Shown here: in pieces, positions 1 through 6,336 of the stretch | Position numbering within the stretch: the stretch's first letter is position 1 | Layout of the letters: the number at the start of each line of letters is the position of its first letter | Source: Streptosporangiaceae bacterium | GTDB taxonomy: Bacteria; Actinomycetota; Actinomycetes; Streptosporangiales; Streptosporangiaceae | Direction: 5' to 3' | Length of the DNA: 7,555 bases | Assembly: GCA_030040415.1 (NCBI GenBank) | Contig: JASHTT010000118.1 | Location: forward strand, 1 to 7,555 | Notes under the pieces: generated by a model | Database searches by the model: none | Told to the model about the DNA's origin: nothing | What the model saw: the letters and a program-made list of their open reading frames with translations, nothing else | Translations under genes and position numbers: made by a program

Positions 1-944
1 ATCACCTCGATCGCCTTCTGCGCCGCGGCAAGCCCGTCCGCGCTGGCATGGAACTGAGCGCCTGCCTGGCGCAGCGGCAGGTACGCCTCGGGCGCGAGTA
101 TCAGCGCGAGCAACCCGGTCCGCAGGTCCAGGTGCCCGTAGGCGAGCCGAAGCCCGATCTCCGTCGCGACCAGCGCGACCGAGATCGTGCCGACCAGTTC
201 GAGCACCATGGACGACAGGAACGCCAGCCGGAGCGTGGCCATGGTGGCCCGCCGGTACTCCGCGGTGACCTCGGCGACCCTGTCTCGCTGCGCCCTGGCC
301 CGGCCGAACACCTTGAGCGTTGGCAGGCCAGTGACCACGTCGAGGAAGTAGTGCGCGAGCGTGGCTAGTGCCAGCCACCGCTGCTGCGCGGCCTGGCCCG
401 CCGTCTTGCCGATCAGCGCGCCGAACAGCGGGATCAACGGCAGCGTCACGACGATGACCAGCGCAGACAGCGGGTCAGCGAGCCCGACCCTGACCACCAC
501 CAACAGCGGCACCAGGACGGCGAGGACCATCTGCGGCAGGTACCCGGCGAAGTAGCCGTCCAGAGCGTCGAGCCCGCCGGTGGCGAGGGCGGCGAGCTCA
601 CCACTGCGGCGGCCCGCCAGCCAGGCGGGGCCGAGTCGCACCGCCGTGGCCAGCAGGCGGCGTCTCAGCTGCGACTTCACCGTCGCGCTGGCCCGCTGTG
701 CGGTTGCCTGGCTAGCCCAGGCCACTGCAACCCGCGCGACGATCACGACGGCGAGCGCGACCAGGCTGCCGCGCACGGTGACGAGGCCGGCGCCGTGCAG
801 GAACACGTCGGCGATGGCGCCCGCCAGGATCTGCGCCTGTGCTATCACCAGGACTGCGGTAGCCGCGCCGAGCGCGACCAGCGTCGCCAGCGGCATCCGG
901 GCGGGCCTGGCGTAGCGCAGCAGCCGGCGGTCGAGCGGCTTCAC
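1..944 (-). CDS. cydD: CydD, ABC transporter transmembrane half for cytochrome bd assembly (partial, C-terminus beyond left edge)
   Basis: The first 314 residues are visible, reading from a GTG at 944-942 to the left edge. They form the membrane part of a type IV ABC exporter. Hydrophobic segments lie near residues 18-35, 55-75 and 135-180, and a cytoplasmic-loop motif, GLPTLKVFGRARAQRDR, matches the CydD/CydC family. A segment beginning LAPEAYLPLRQAGAQFH near residue 282 is typical of CydD just before its nucleotide-binding domain. That domain (Walker A, signature, Walker B) lies outside the window, so activity and any fusion to CydC cannot be judged. The known role of CydDC is export of thiol compounds (cysteine, glutathione) or heme handling needed to assemble cytochrome bd. 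The start is chosen because GTG overlaps the cydB stop as GTGA, which implies translational coupling; a GGAG at 960-957 lies 12 bases upstream. Position after cydA and cydB supports the call. Confidence 0.9.
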   Translation of the reverse strand, partial: MKPLDRRLLRYARPARMPLATLVALGAATAVLVIAQAQILAGAIADVFLHGAGLVTVRGSLVALAVVIVARVAVAWASQATAQRASATVKSQLRRRLLATAVRLGPAWLAGRRSGELAALATGGLDALDGYFAGYLPQMVLAVLVPLLVVVRVGLADPLSALVIVVTLPLIPLFGALIGKTAGQAAQQRWLALATLAHYFLDVVTGLPTLKVFGRARAQRDRVAEVTAEYRRATMATLRLAFLSSMVLELVGTISVALVATEIGLRLAYGHLDLRTGLLALILAPEAYLPLRQAGAQFHASADGLAAAQKAIEV

Positions 945-1993
945 GAACTCGCCACACTCCGATCGGCGGCCGGCGCCTCGGCGGGAGGCGGCGCGATGAT
1001 CCGCTTGCGGAAGACCCAGTACGTCCAGCCCTGATAGGCCAGCACCAGCGGCAGGAAGATGGCAGCCACGACGGTCATCAGCGCCAGCGTCTGCCCGGCC
1101 GACGCCGCGTTGGCAACTGTCAGGTCGTAGCCGGGCGCGACCGTCGACGGCAGCACCCGCGGGTACAGGGCGGTGAACAGGGCCCCGGTCGTGGCCACGA
1201 TCGCGATCGCGGTCCCGGCGAACGAGAGGCCTTCCCGGCCCGCCCGGCTCGCCAGCACGCCGCCGACGAGCGAGACTGCCGCGAGCGCGGCCAGCGCCAC
1301 CGACGCGGCGCCGGTGCTGCCGCCGTGGCCGGGCGCCCGGTGCGCGGCTTCCGTCCATGCCAGGAACCCGCCGCCGGCCAGCACCGCGGCGACTCCTATC
1401 CGCCAGGCCAGCCCGGCCGCCCGCCGTCGCAGGTCGCCGGTGGTCTTCAGCGCCAGGAACACCGCGCCGTGCAGCGTGAACAGCGTGACCGTCGCCAGGC
1501 CGCCCAGTAGCGCGTAGCCGTTCAGCAGGGTGAAGAAGTTCCCCGTGTAGTTATGCGCGGCGTTGAGCGGGATACCGCGCAGCACGTTGCCGAATGCGAC
1601 CCCCCACAGGATCGCGGGTATCAGCGAGCCCAGGAACAGCGCGGCATCCCAGCGGAACCGCCACCGGGCGGACTCGCGCTTGCCGCGGAACTCGAACGCG
1701 ACGCCCCGCAGGATCAGCGCCACCAGCACGATGAGCAGCGGCAAGTAAAACGCGCTGAACATGGACGCGTACCAGAACGGGAACGCTGCGAACGTGGCAC
1801 CTCCCGCTGTCAGCAGCCAGACCTCGTTGCCATCCCAGACCGGGCCGATGGCGTTGATCATGACCCGGCGCCCTGCGTCACCCCGGCCGAGCACCGGCAG
1901 GAGGATGCCAACGCCGAAGTCGAACCCCTCCAGCACGAAGTACCCGGCCCAGAGCACGGCTATCGCGATGAACCACAAGTCGGACAGGTGCAT
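941..1993 (-). CDS. cydB: Cytochrome bd quinol oxidase subunit II (CydB)
   Basis: This 350-residue integral membrane protein is the second subunit of cytochrome bd oxidase, which oxidises quinol and reduces oxygen to water with high affinity. Family hallmarks are clear: EGFDFGVG at residues 22-29, GPVWDGNEVWL at 50-60, FPFWYASMFSAFYLPL at 71-86, LYPRVLPST at 276-284 and a C-terminal QGWTYWVFRKRI at 321-332. The length fits the family (roughly 330-380 residues). Eight or more hydrophobic stretches are visible, and the tail is a short Pro/Ala-rich cytoplasmic end. The ATG at 1993 is preceded by a strong Shine-Dalgarno, AAGGAG at 2005-2000, six bases away. The gene begins 56 bases after the cydA stop and overlaps cydD by four bases, so cydA-cydB-cydD is very probably one transcript. 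Confidence 0.97.
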   Translation of the reverse strand: MHLSDLWFIAIAVLWAGYFVLEGFDFGVGILLPVLGRGDAGRRVMINAIGPVWDGNEVWLLTAGGATFAAFPFWYASMFSAFYLPLLIVLVALILRGVAFEFRGKRESARWRFRWDAALFLGSLIPAILWGVAFGNVLRGIPLNAAHNYTGNFFTLLNGYALLGGLATVTLFTLHGAVFLALKTTGDLRRRAAGLAWRIGVAAVLAGGGFLAWTEAAHRAPGHGGSTGAASVALAALAAVSLVGGVLASRAGREGLSFAGTAIAIVATTGALFTALYPRVLPSTVAPGYDLTVANAASAGQTLALMTVVAAIFLPLVLAYQGWTYWVFRKRIIAPPPAEAPAADRSVASS

Positions 1994-2016
1994 GACCCGC
2001 TCCTTCCGCTGACAGT

Positions 2017-2058
2017 GCCGGTCCGTAGCCGCCGGTCAGTAGCTGCCGGTCAGTACAC
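2017..2058. repeat. Three tandem 14-base units across the cydA stop codon
   Basis: Three consecutive 14-base units read GCCGGTCCGTAGCC (2017-2030), GCCGGTCAGTAGCT (2031-2044) and GCCGGTCAGTACAC (2045-2058). The shared core is GCCGGTC(A/C)GTA, identical over 11 bases in units two and three. The rightmost unit holds the last codons and the TGA stop of cydA (stop at 2052-2050 on the minus strand); the other two fill most of the cydA-cydB gap. The simplest reading is local tandem duplication of the 3' end of cydA by slippage. No function is evident. Confidence 0.85.
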
Positions 2059-3480
2059 GAGCGCGGCGGTCTCGGCTGGGCCGCCGGCTTCCCCTGGCTC
2101 GGGTTCGGCAGGCAGCCCGGCCTTGATGTACTTGAGCAGCAGCCCGGATTCGATAACGGCCAGCACGCCGTAGAGCAGCGTGAGCACGATCATCGAGGCG
2201 AGCACCTCGCCCGCCGAGTTGGCCGACACGCCAGCCGAGGTCTTGAGCTGGCCGTAAACCAGCCACGGCTGGCGGCCCGTCTCGGTCATGATCCAGCCGA
2301 ACGAGTTCGCGGCGAGCGGCAGCAGTGGCAGCGCGATGACCGGCCAGGCCAGCCAGCGGTAGCGGGGCAGCGCGCCGCGGCGGATAGACCACAGGCTGAT
2401 CAGCGCGATAAGCGCGGCCAGCAGCCCGACGCCGATCATCAGCCGGAAGCTCCAGTACACGACGGGGACCACGGGGATATACGAGCCGGGGCCGTAGACC
2501 TGGCTGTAGTGCGCCTGCAGGTTGTCGATGCCTCGCACGGTGGCGTCCCAGTTACCGGTCGCCAGAAACGACAGCAGCCGGGGCAGGGTGATCTGGAATA
2601 CCGGCTTTGACCCGTTGAGCGTGCCGATCGTCAGCAGCGAGAAGGGTGCCGGCTTGGCCGTGTGGTACAAGGCCTCGGCGGAGGCCATCTTCATCGGCTG
2701 GTATCTGGTGGTGAACAGTTTGCCCTGGATGTCGCCGGTGGCGATGGTGACCACCGCGCCCGCCAGCGCAGTGATCCCGCCGGCCTTGACGGCCGACCGG
2801 AACGCCGCAATGTCGGCCGTGCGCGTGCTGCCGTCGCCGTCCTTCTCCCCGCGGGCGCGCATCAGGTGCCACATCGCAACGCCGGTGACGAGGGCGCCGG
2901 CGGTCAGGAAGCAACCGGCTATCACGTGCGGGAAGCCCGCCAGTTGCGCCGGGTTGAACAGCACGGCCAGGAAGTTGCTCAGTTCGTCGATGTGCTTGTG
3001 GGCGTTGTAGGTGTAGCCGACGGGGTGCTGCATCCAGGAGTTCGCCACGAGGATGAAGTACGCGGACAGCGTCGTGCCTACGGCCACCGTCCACATACAG
3101 GCGTTGTGCAACCTGGCGGGGAGCTTGTCCCAGCCGAAGATCCACAGGCCGAGGAAGGTGGACTCGAGGAAGAACGCGAGCAGCGCCTCGATCGCCAGTG
3201 GCGCGCCGAAGATGTTCCCGACGTAGCGCGAGTACTCAGACCAGTTCATCCCGAACTGGAACTCCTGCACGATCCCGGTGACCACGCCCAACGCGAAGTT
3301 GATCAGGAACAGCGTGCCGTAGAACTTGGTGAGCCGCAGCCAGCGCTCGTGACCGGTGCGCAGCCATGCCGCCTCGAACCCGGCGACCAGGAACGCCATG
3401 CCGATGGTGATCGGTACGAACAGGAAGTGGTAAACGGTCGTGATCCCGAATTGCCATCGGGACAGTTCGAGCACGTTCAC
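2050..3480 (-). CDS. cydA: Cytochrome bd quinol oxidase subunit I (CydA), short Q-loop type
   Basis: CydA carries the quinol site and all hemes (b558, b595, d) of cytochrome bd. The key residues are present: His18 in YHFLFVP (E. coli H19), Glu98 and Glu106 around LLAFFLESTFLGLW (E99 and E107), His185 in FPHVIAG (H186), Lys264 and Glu269 in the Q-loop QPMK...EA region (K252 and E257), Met348 in SFRLMIG (M393), and GRQPW at 402-406. At 476 residues it is shorter than E. coli CydA (522), and the region between the Q-loop and Met348 is short, as in Gram-positive bd oxidases. The start is GTG at 3480, because GAGGAGG (3493-3487) lies six bases before it and the protein then begins at the family's N-terminus (xNVLELSRWQFG). 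An in-frame GTG at 3507 would add nine unneeded residues and lies upstream of that Shine-Dalgarno. It is first in the operon with cydB and cydD, downstream of a dyad likely to control it. Confidence 0.97.
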   Translation of the reverse strand: MNVLELSRWQFGITTVYHFLFVPITIGMAFLVAGFEAAWLRTGHERWLRLTKFYGTLFLINFALGVVTGIVQEFQFGMNWSEYSRYVGNIFGAPLAIEALLAFFLESTFLGLWIFGWDKLPARLHNACMWTVAVGTTLSAYFILVANSWMQHPVGYTYNAHKHIDELSNFLAVLFNPAQLAGFPHVIAGCFLTAGALVTGVAMWHLMRARGEKDGDGSTRTADIAAFRSAVKAGGITALAGAVVTIATGDIQGKLFTTRYQPMKMASAEALYHTAKPAPFSLLTIGTLNGSKPVFQITLPRLLSFLATGNWDATVRGIDNLQAHYSQVYGPGSYIPVVPVVYWSFRLMIGVGLLAALIALISLWSIRRGALPRYRWLAWPVIALPLLPLAANSFGWIMTETGRQPWLVYGQLKTSAGVSANSAGEVLASMIVLTLLYGVLAVIESGLLLKYIKAGLPAEPEPGEAGGPAETAALVY

Positions 3481-3521
3481 CGGCAGCCTCCTCGGCAGTC
3501 GCAGCACAGGCGCGCGTCTCG

Positions 3522-3551
3522 TACTACTACACGTCGTAGTAGTAACACTAC
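3522..3551. promoter_or_regulatory. Candidate operator of the cydABD operon: TACTACTAC-N5-GTAGTAGTA dyad plus third half-site
   Basis: A perfect 9-base inverted repeat (TACTACTAC at 3522-3530, GTAGTAGTA at 3536-3544) is separated by ACGTC. A further half-site ACTAC (3547-3551) forms a second, everted dyad with GTAGT (3539-3543). The array lies 42-71 bases before the cydA start, where a promoter is expected. On the minus strand a TGACGT at the far end and TAGTAG/TAGTAC inside the dyad could serve as -35 and -10 elements about 18 bases apart, so a bound repressor would cover them. TAC/GTA-type dyads recall operators of BlaI/MecI/CopY-family winged-helix repressors; that match is from memory and is an inference. 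No Rex-like TTGTGA-type site was noticed nearby. Confidence 0.6.
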
Positions 3552-3644
3552 GTCATGGCGAAGCTACAGGCGCCGGCCCGCCGGGGCACGACGCCAGAAC
3601 GTGGCAAGCTTCGCAGCGAGGTGCGGTCTACTGGAACCGGACGT

Positions 3645-3667
3645 AAGTCCCGAAACGACGGGACCTT
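3645..3667 (-). terminator. Hairpin after the propeller gene, possible terminator
   Basis: On the minus strand AAGGTCCCG (3667-3659) pairs with CGGGACTT (3652-3645) around the loop TCGTTT. The six inner pairs GTCCCG/CGGGAC are perfect; two more A-T pairs form if one G is bulged. It begins 24 bases after the stop of the propeller gene (3692) and well before the cydA promoter region, which is the right place to end that transcript. There is no clear T-tract after it, so efficiency as an intrinsic terminator is doubtful; many actinobacterial terminators also lack a T-tract. Confidence 0.45.
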
Positions 3668-3691
3668 GGTCGCGTGGCGTCAGCTGCCTGG

Positions 3692-5098
3692 TCAGCTCTT
3701 CGGCCGCCAGGCCTGGACGCCTTTCGCGTTCGCCGTGAACAGCTGGCTCTCGGCGAACACGCCCTGGGCGAAGTCGGCCATGCCAGTCGGCAACTCGTCG
3801 AGGATGGCGCCAGAGGCGGCATCGATCAGGTACATCGACGGCACCTGGGTGGACCCGTTGTAGATCGGGACCGAGATGACACCGCCGCCGTCCATCGCCG
3901 GGCTGCCGAGCACGGCGCCCGCGAGGCCGGTCTCCCAGACCAGTGCACCGGTTGCCGCGTCGCGCTCCTGCATCGAGCCTCCGTAGCTGACGCCTGCGAT
4001 GGTTGTGCTCTCGCCCCCGAGGAACAGCCTGCTGCCGTCCACGACAGGCGACGAAATGCAGCCGCTGCCGAGTCGCTCCTCCCAGACCACCTTCATCGTG
4101 GCCTGGCTGAGCATGTAGAAGATGCCGTTCTTGTTGCAGGCGCCGACGTCGTCGCCGACGATGACCGGCGACGCCCCGAAGTCGCCGTCGTAGGTGACCT
4201 GCGCGGCCGGCACCTGGAACCTGCCGAGCAGCTTGAGCGTGCGCGGCGCGAGCTTCAGGATCGACTCGGAGTAGCCGAGCCGCTGGGACGTGGGGGAGCC
4301 TTCCGGGCCGTTCCCGGTGGTCGCGAACACGTCACCGTTGTAGATGGCGGCGACGCTCGACCAGACCGAGCCGCCGATGTCTCCCTTCGGCACCGTGTAG
4401 AACTCCGCGATCTGCTTTCCGTTGGCCTGGTTGTAGGCGATGACGCCGGCCCGCACGAGCGGGTGATCGCAGTTCGATGACACGCCGACGTAGATCGTGT
4501 CCTTGGCGATCGTCGGCGAGGACCAGTCGAAGTAGTTGCTGGTCGTGGTCGACGGGATCGCGATCACCGACTTCCACTCCAGCGTGAGGTTCGACGCCCG
4601 CAGCGCGTACAAGTAGCCATCGGGCCCGGCAACGTACACCGTTGGCTCGTGCGTGACTGGCGCGCCGGTCACGGTGGCGGTAGGCACGAATCCCCGCGCC
4701 GGGCAGCTCAGCTTGGGCTGGGAGCCGACGAAACGCTTGTGCAAGACCGCGCCGGTGCTCTCGTCGAGCTGGTAAAACCAGCCCTGGTCCGAGCCGATGT
4801 ACACCGAGCCGTCGTAGACCGTCGGACTGGAAAAGAAGACTGTCGTCGGAAAGTCGTCCCAGTTCTGCACCAGGCCGGGGGCGTTCGCCGGCGTGATCAC
4901 AGTCTGGGACGGAATGTAGGACGGGTGCTCCGAGCCGTTCAGGAAGAAGTTCCAGTCCGGGGAGGAGACGAGCGGGCGCGCCGGGCTCGCCATTGCACCG
5001 CTCAGCGCGCTGCACAGGGTCACGCCGAGCGCGATCGATAAGACAGCCGACCAGCGCAAAGCACGGCGGGAGTGAGGAAGGCGTCGTTGCCGCATCAC
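3692..5098 (-). CDS. Exported PQQ-binding-like beta-propeller repeat protein
   Basis: This 468-residue protein has a signal peptide (basic residues 3-15, hydrophobic 17-34, AMA at 35-37 as a probable signal peptidase I site), so it is likely secreted or kept outside the membrane. The mature part is made of repeated blades of the quinoprotein type: SSPTVYDGSVYIGS...GWFYQLDESTG near 90-116, EPTVYVAGPDGYLYAL near 151-166, SSPTIAKDTIYVG near 193-205, GASPVIVGD near 308-316, SSPVVDGSRLFLGG near 349-362 and GSPAMDGGGVISVP near 398-411. Four cysteines remain after cleavage (132, 210, 321, 347), enough for two disulfides. I see no adjacent-cysteine pair of the kind found in PQQ alcohol dehydrogenases, so actual PQQ binding or enzyme activity is not shown; a BamB-like or ligand-binding propeller is equally possible. 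Start: GTG (5098) followed directly by ATG (5095), both served by TGAGGTGA at 5110-5103; GTG has the better 7-base spacing. The gene appears to stand alone: 77 bases from the upstream aldolase gene and 211 from cydA. Confidence 0.8.
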   Translation of the reverse strand: MMRQRRLPHSRRALRWSAVLSIALGVTLCSALSGAMASPARPLVSSPDWNFFLNGSEHPSYIPSQTVITPANAPGLVQNWDDFPTTVFFSSPTVYDGSVYIGSDQGWFYQLDESTGAVLHKRFVGSQPKLSCPARGFVPTATVTGAPVTHEPTVYVAGPDGYLYALRASNLTLEWKSVIAIPSTTTSNYFDWSSPTIAKDTIYVGVSSNCDHPLVRAGVIAYNQANGKQIAEFYTVPKGDIGGSVWSSVAAIYNGDVFATTGNGPEGSPTSQRLGYSESILKLAPRTLKLLGRFQVPAAQVTYDGDFGASPVIVGDDVGACNKNGIFYMLSQATMKVVWEERLGSGCISSPVVDGSRLFLGGESTTIAGVSYGGSMQERDAATGALVWETGLAGAVLGSPAMDGGGVISVPIYNGSTQVPSMYLIDAASGAILDELPTGMADFAQGVFAESQLFTANAKGVQAWRPKS

Positions 5099-5175
5099 GA
5101 GTTCACCTCAAGCCAGCTCCCCGGCGATTAACGCTAGACCTACAGCAGGTAAATATCTAGCCGTGCCGCCCGGGG
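5099..5175. promoter_or_regulatory. 77-base gap with A/T-rich imperfect dyad, possible promoter of the propeller gene
   Basis: The gap contains the only A/T-rich patch of this part of the window (AAATATCTAG at 5151-5160). It also contains an imperfect dyad: CTAGACCT at 5134-5141 faces AGGT at 5147-5150 and CTAG at 5157-5160, interrupted by an unpaired AAATAT. On the minus strand TTTACC and TAATCG lie 17 bases apart and could be weak -35 and -10 elements for the propeller gene. The evidence is positional and weak. The Shine-Dalgarno TGAGGTGA of the propeller gene occupies 5110-5103. Confidence 0.3.
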
Positions 5176-5186
5176 TCAGTCCGGGC
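5168..5186 (-). terminator. GC-rich hairpin enclosing the aldolase stop codon, weak terminator candidate
   Basis: A perfect 6-base inverted repeat, GCCCGG (5168-5173) and CCGGGC (5181-5186), leaves a 7-base loop in which the TGA stop of the aldolase gene (5178-5176) lies. It could slow or end transcription at the end of the hydratase-aldolase pair. There is no T-tract, and such GC-rich stems occur by chance in DNA of this composition. Confidence 0.25.
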
Positions 5187-6336
5187 CGAGGATCAGTCCG
5201 CTGGTGGGAACGCCCGTTCCGGCCGTGGCCAGCACCGGCCCGTCGCCCGGCACCTGGTTGACCGAAGAGCCGCGCACCTGGCGGACCGCCTCGGCGATGC
5301 CGTTCATGCCGTGCAGGTAGCCCTCGCCGAGCTGACCGCCGTGCGGGTTCACTGGCAGCGCGCCGCCGAGCTCGATGGCGCCGTCCGCGATGAAGTGCCG
5401 CGCCTCGCCGCGGGGGCAGAAGCCGAGCTCCTCGAGTTGCATGAGCACATACGGGGTGAAGTGGTCGTAGAGCACTGCGGTGCGGATGTCGCCGGGCCGG
5501 ACTCCGGCCTGCGCCCAAAGTTGCCGCGCGACGGCGCCCATCTCCGGCAGTCCGGTCAGGTCGCGCGCGTAGTAGCTCGCCATCAGGTACTGGTTCGGAC
5601 CGCTGCCCTGGGCTGCGGCGCTGACGACAGCAGGCGGCTTTTTGAGGGAACGTGCCCGGTCGAGGCCGGTCACCACGAGCGCGACTGCGCCATCGGTCTC
5701 CTGACAGCAGTCCAGCAGTCGCAGCGGCTCACAGATCCACCGCGATTCCTGGTGTTCGGCCAGCGTGATCGGCCGCTGGTAGAACCAGGCGGCGGGGTTG
5801 GTCGCGGCATGCTTGCGGTCGGCTACCGCGATGGCACCGAAGTCCTCGCTGGTCGCGCCGTAGACGTGCATGTAGCGCCTGGCTGCCATCGCCACCGTGG
5901 CGGCGGGCGTGGCCACGCCCATCGGGTAGCTCCAGCCCGCGTCGACGGCAGACGTGGAGGCGCCGCGTACCACGCCGGTCGCGACCTGACCGAACCGCCG
6001 GCCTGACCGTTCGTTCAGCGCCCGGTAGCAGACCACGACCCGGGCAGCGCCGGTGGCCACCGCCATCGCCGCCTGGTGCACGGTCGCGCACGCGGCCCCG
6101 CCGCCGTAACCGACCTGGCTGAAGAACGTCAGCTCGCCGGCGCCGATCTCGCGTGCGACCGCGATCTCGGCGTTCGAGTCCATCGTGAACGTGACGAGCC
6201 CGTCCACATCGGCGCCGTTGAGCCCGGCATCGTCCAGCGCCGCGCGCACCGCCTCGACGGCGAGCTTGAGTTCGCTCCGGCCGGAGTCCTTGGAGAACTC
6301 GGTGGCGCCGATCCCGGCGATCGCTGCCGTGTTCAT
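5176..6336 (-). CDS. Thiolase-fold lipid-transfer protein, Ltp2-type acyl-CoA aldolase
   Basis: This 386-residue protein has a thiolase fold of the SCP-X/lipid-transfer family, and its length matches my recollection of mycobacterial Ltp2. The thiolase nucleophile region is recognisable (residues 78-96, GGGAACATVHQAAMAVATG), but the residue aligning with the catalytic Cys is Gly79, and the C-terminal half has NPHGGQLGEGYLHGMNG (330-346) in place of the GHPxGxxG motif. No second catalytic Cys is seen near the C-terminus. This argues against a degradative thiolase. It fits Ltp2, which cleaves a beta-hydroxyacyl-CoA side chain by retro-aldol reaction, releasing propionyl-CoA in sterol catabolism, and needs a DUF35 partner. 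Tyr290 and Tyr340 are spaced like the tyrosines reported in the Ltp2 active site (from memory). The ATG at 6336 overlaps the stop of the DUF35/MaoC gene (ATGA), with a weak GGGAA at 6347-6343; an earlier start at 6405 would add 23 Arg-rich residues unlike the family and is rejected. The DUF35 partner is encoded immediately upstream. The substrate is unknown; other Ltp-like acyl-CoA aldolases are possible. Confidence 0.85.
   Translation of the reverse strand: MNTAAIAGIGATEFSKDSGRSELKLAVEAVRAALDDAGLNGADVDGLVTFTMDSNAEIAVAREIGAGELTFFSQVGYGGGAACATVHQAAMAVATGAARVVVCYRALNERSGRRFGQVATGVVRGASTSAVDAGWSYPMGVATPAATVAMAARRYMHVYGATSEDFGAIAVADRKHAATNPAAWFYQRPITLAEHQESRWICEPLRLLDCCQETDGAVALVVTGLDRARSLKKPPAVVSAAAQGSGPNQYLMASYYARDLTGLPEMGAVARQLWAQAGVRPGDIRTAVLYDHFTPYVLMQLEELGFCPRGEARHFIADGAIELGGALPVNPHGGQLGEGYLHGMNGIAEAVRQVRGSSVNQVPGDGPVLATAGTGVPTSGLILGPD

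Noticed and set aside
712..957. Minus-strand short frame starting near the cydD start
   Set aside because: It is Arg-rich and out of frame with the CydD reading that begins at 944 and continues unbroken to base 1 with transporter motifs.
1994..2049. A small third subunit gene (CydX-like) between cydA and cydB
   Set aside because: The gap is only 56 bases, is filled by the tandem repeat and the cydB ribosome-binding site, and holds no short membrane peptide frame.
1553..2173. Plus-strand open frame (206 codons) over the cydB start and cydA end
   Set aside because: It crosses two real genes on the other strand and their ribosome-binding site, and its sequence is shadow-like.
2662..3738. Long plus-strand open frame (358 codons) opposite cydA
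   Set aside because: It is antisense to a gene with full family motifs; its composition (Arg, Gly, Glu, Val, Gln-rich, low complexity) is typical of the shadow frame in GC-rich DNA.
3674..4480. Plus-strand open frame (268 codons) opposite the propeller gene
   Set aside because: No recognisable domain, Arg/Asp/Val/Gly-rich shadow composition; the minus-strand frame has a signal peptide and repeated propeller blades.
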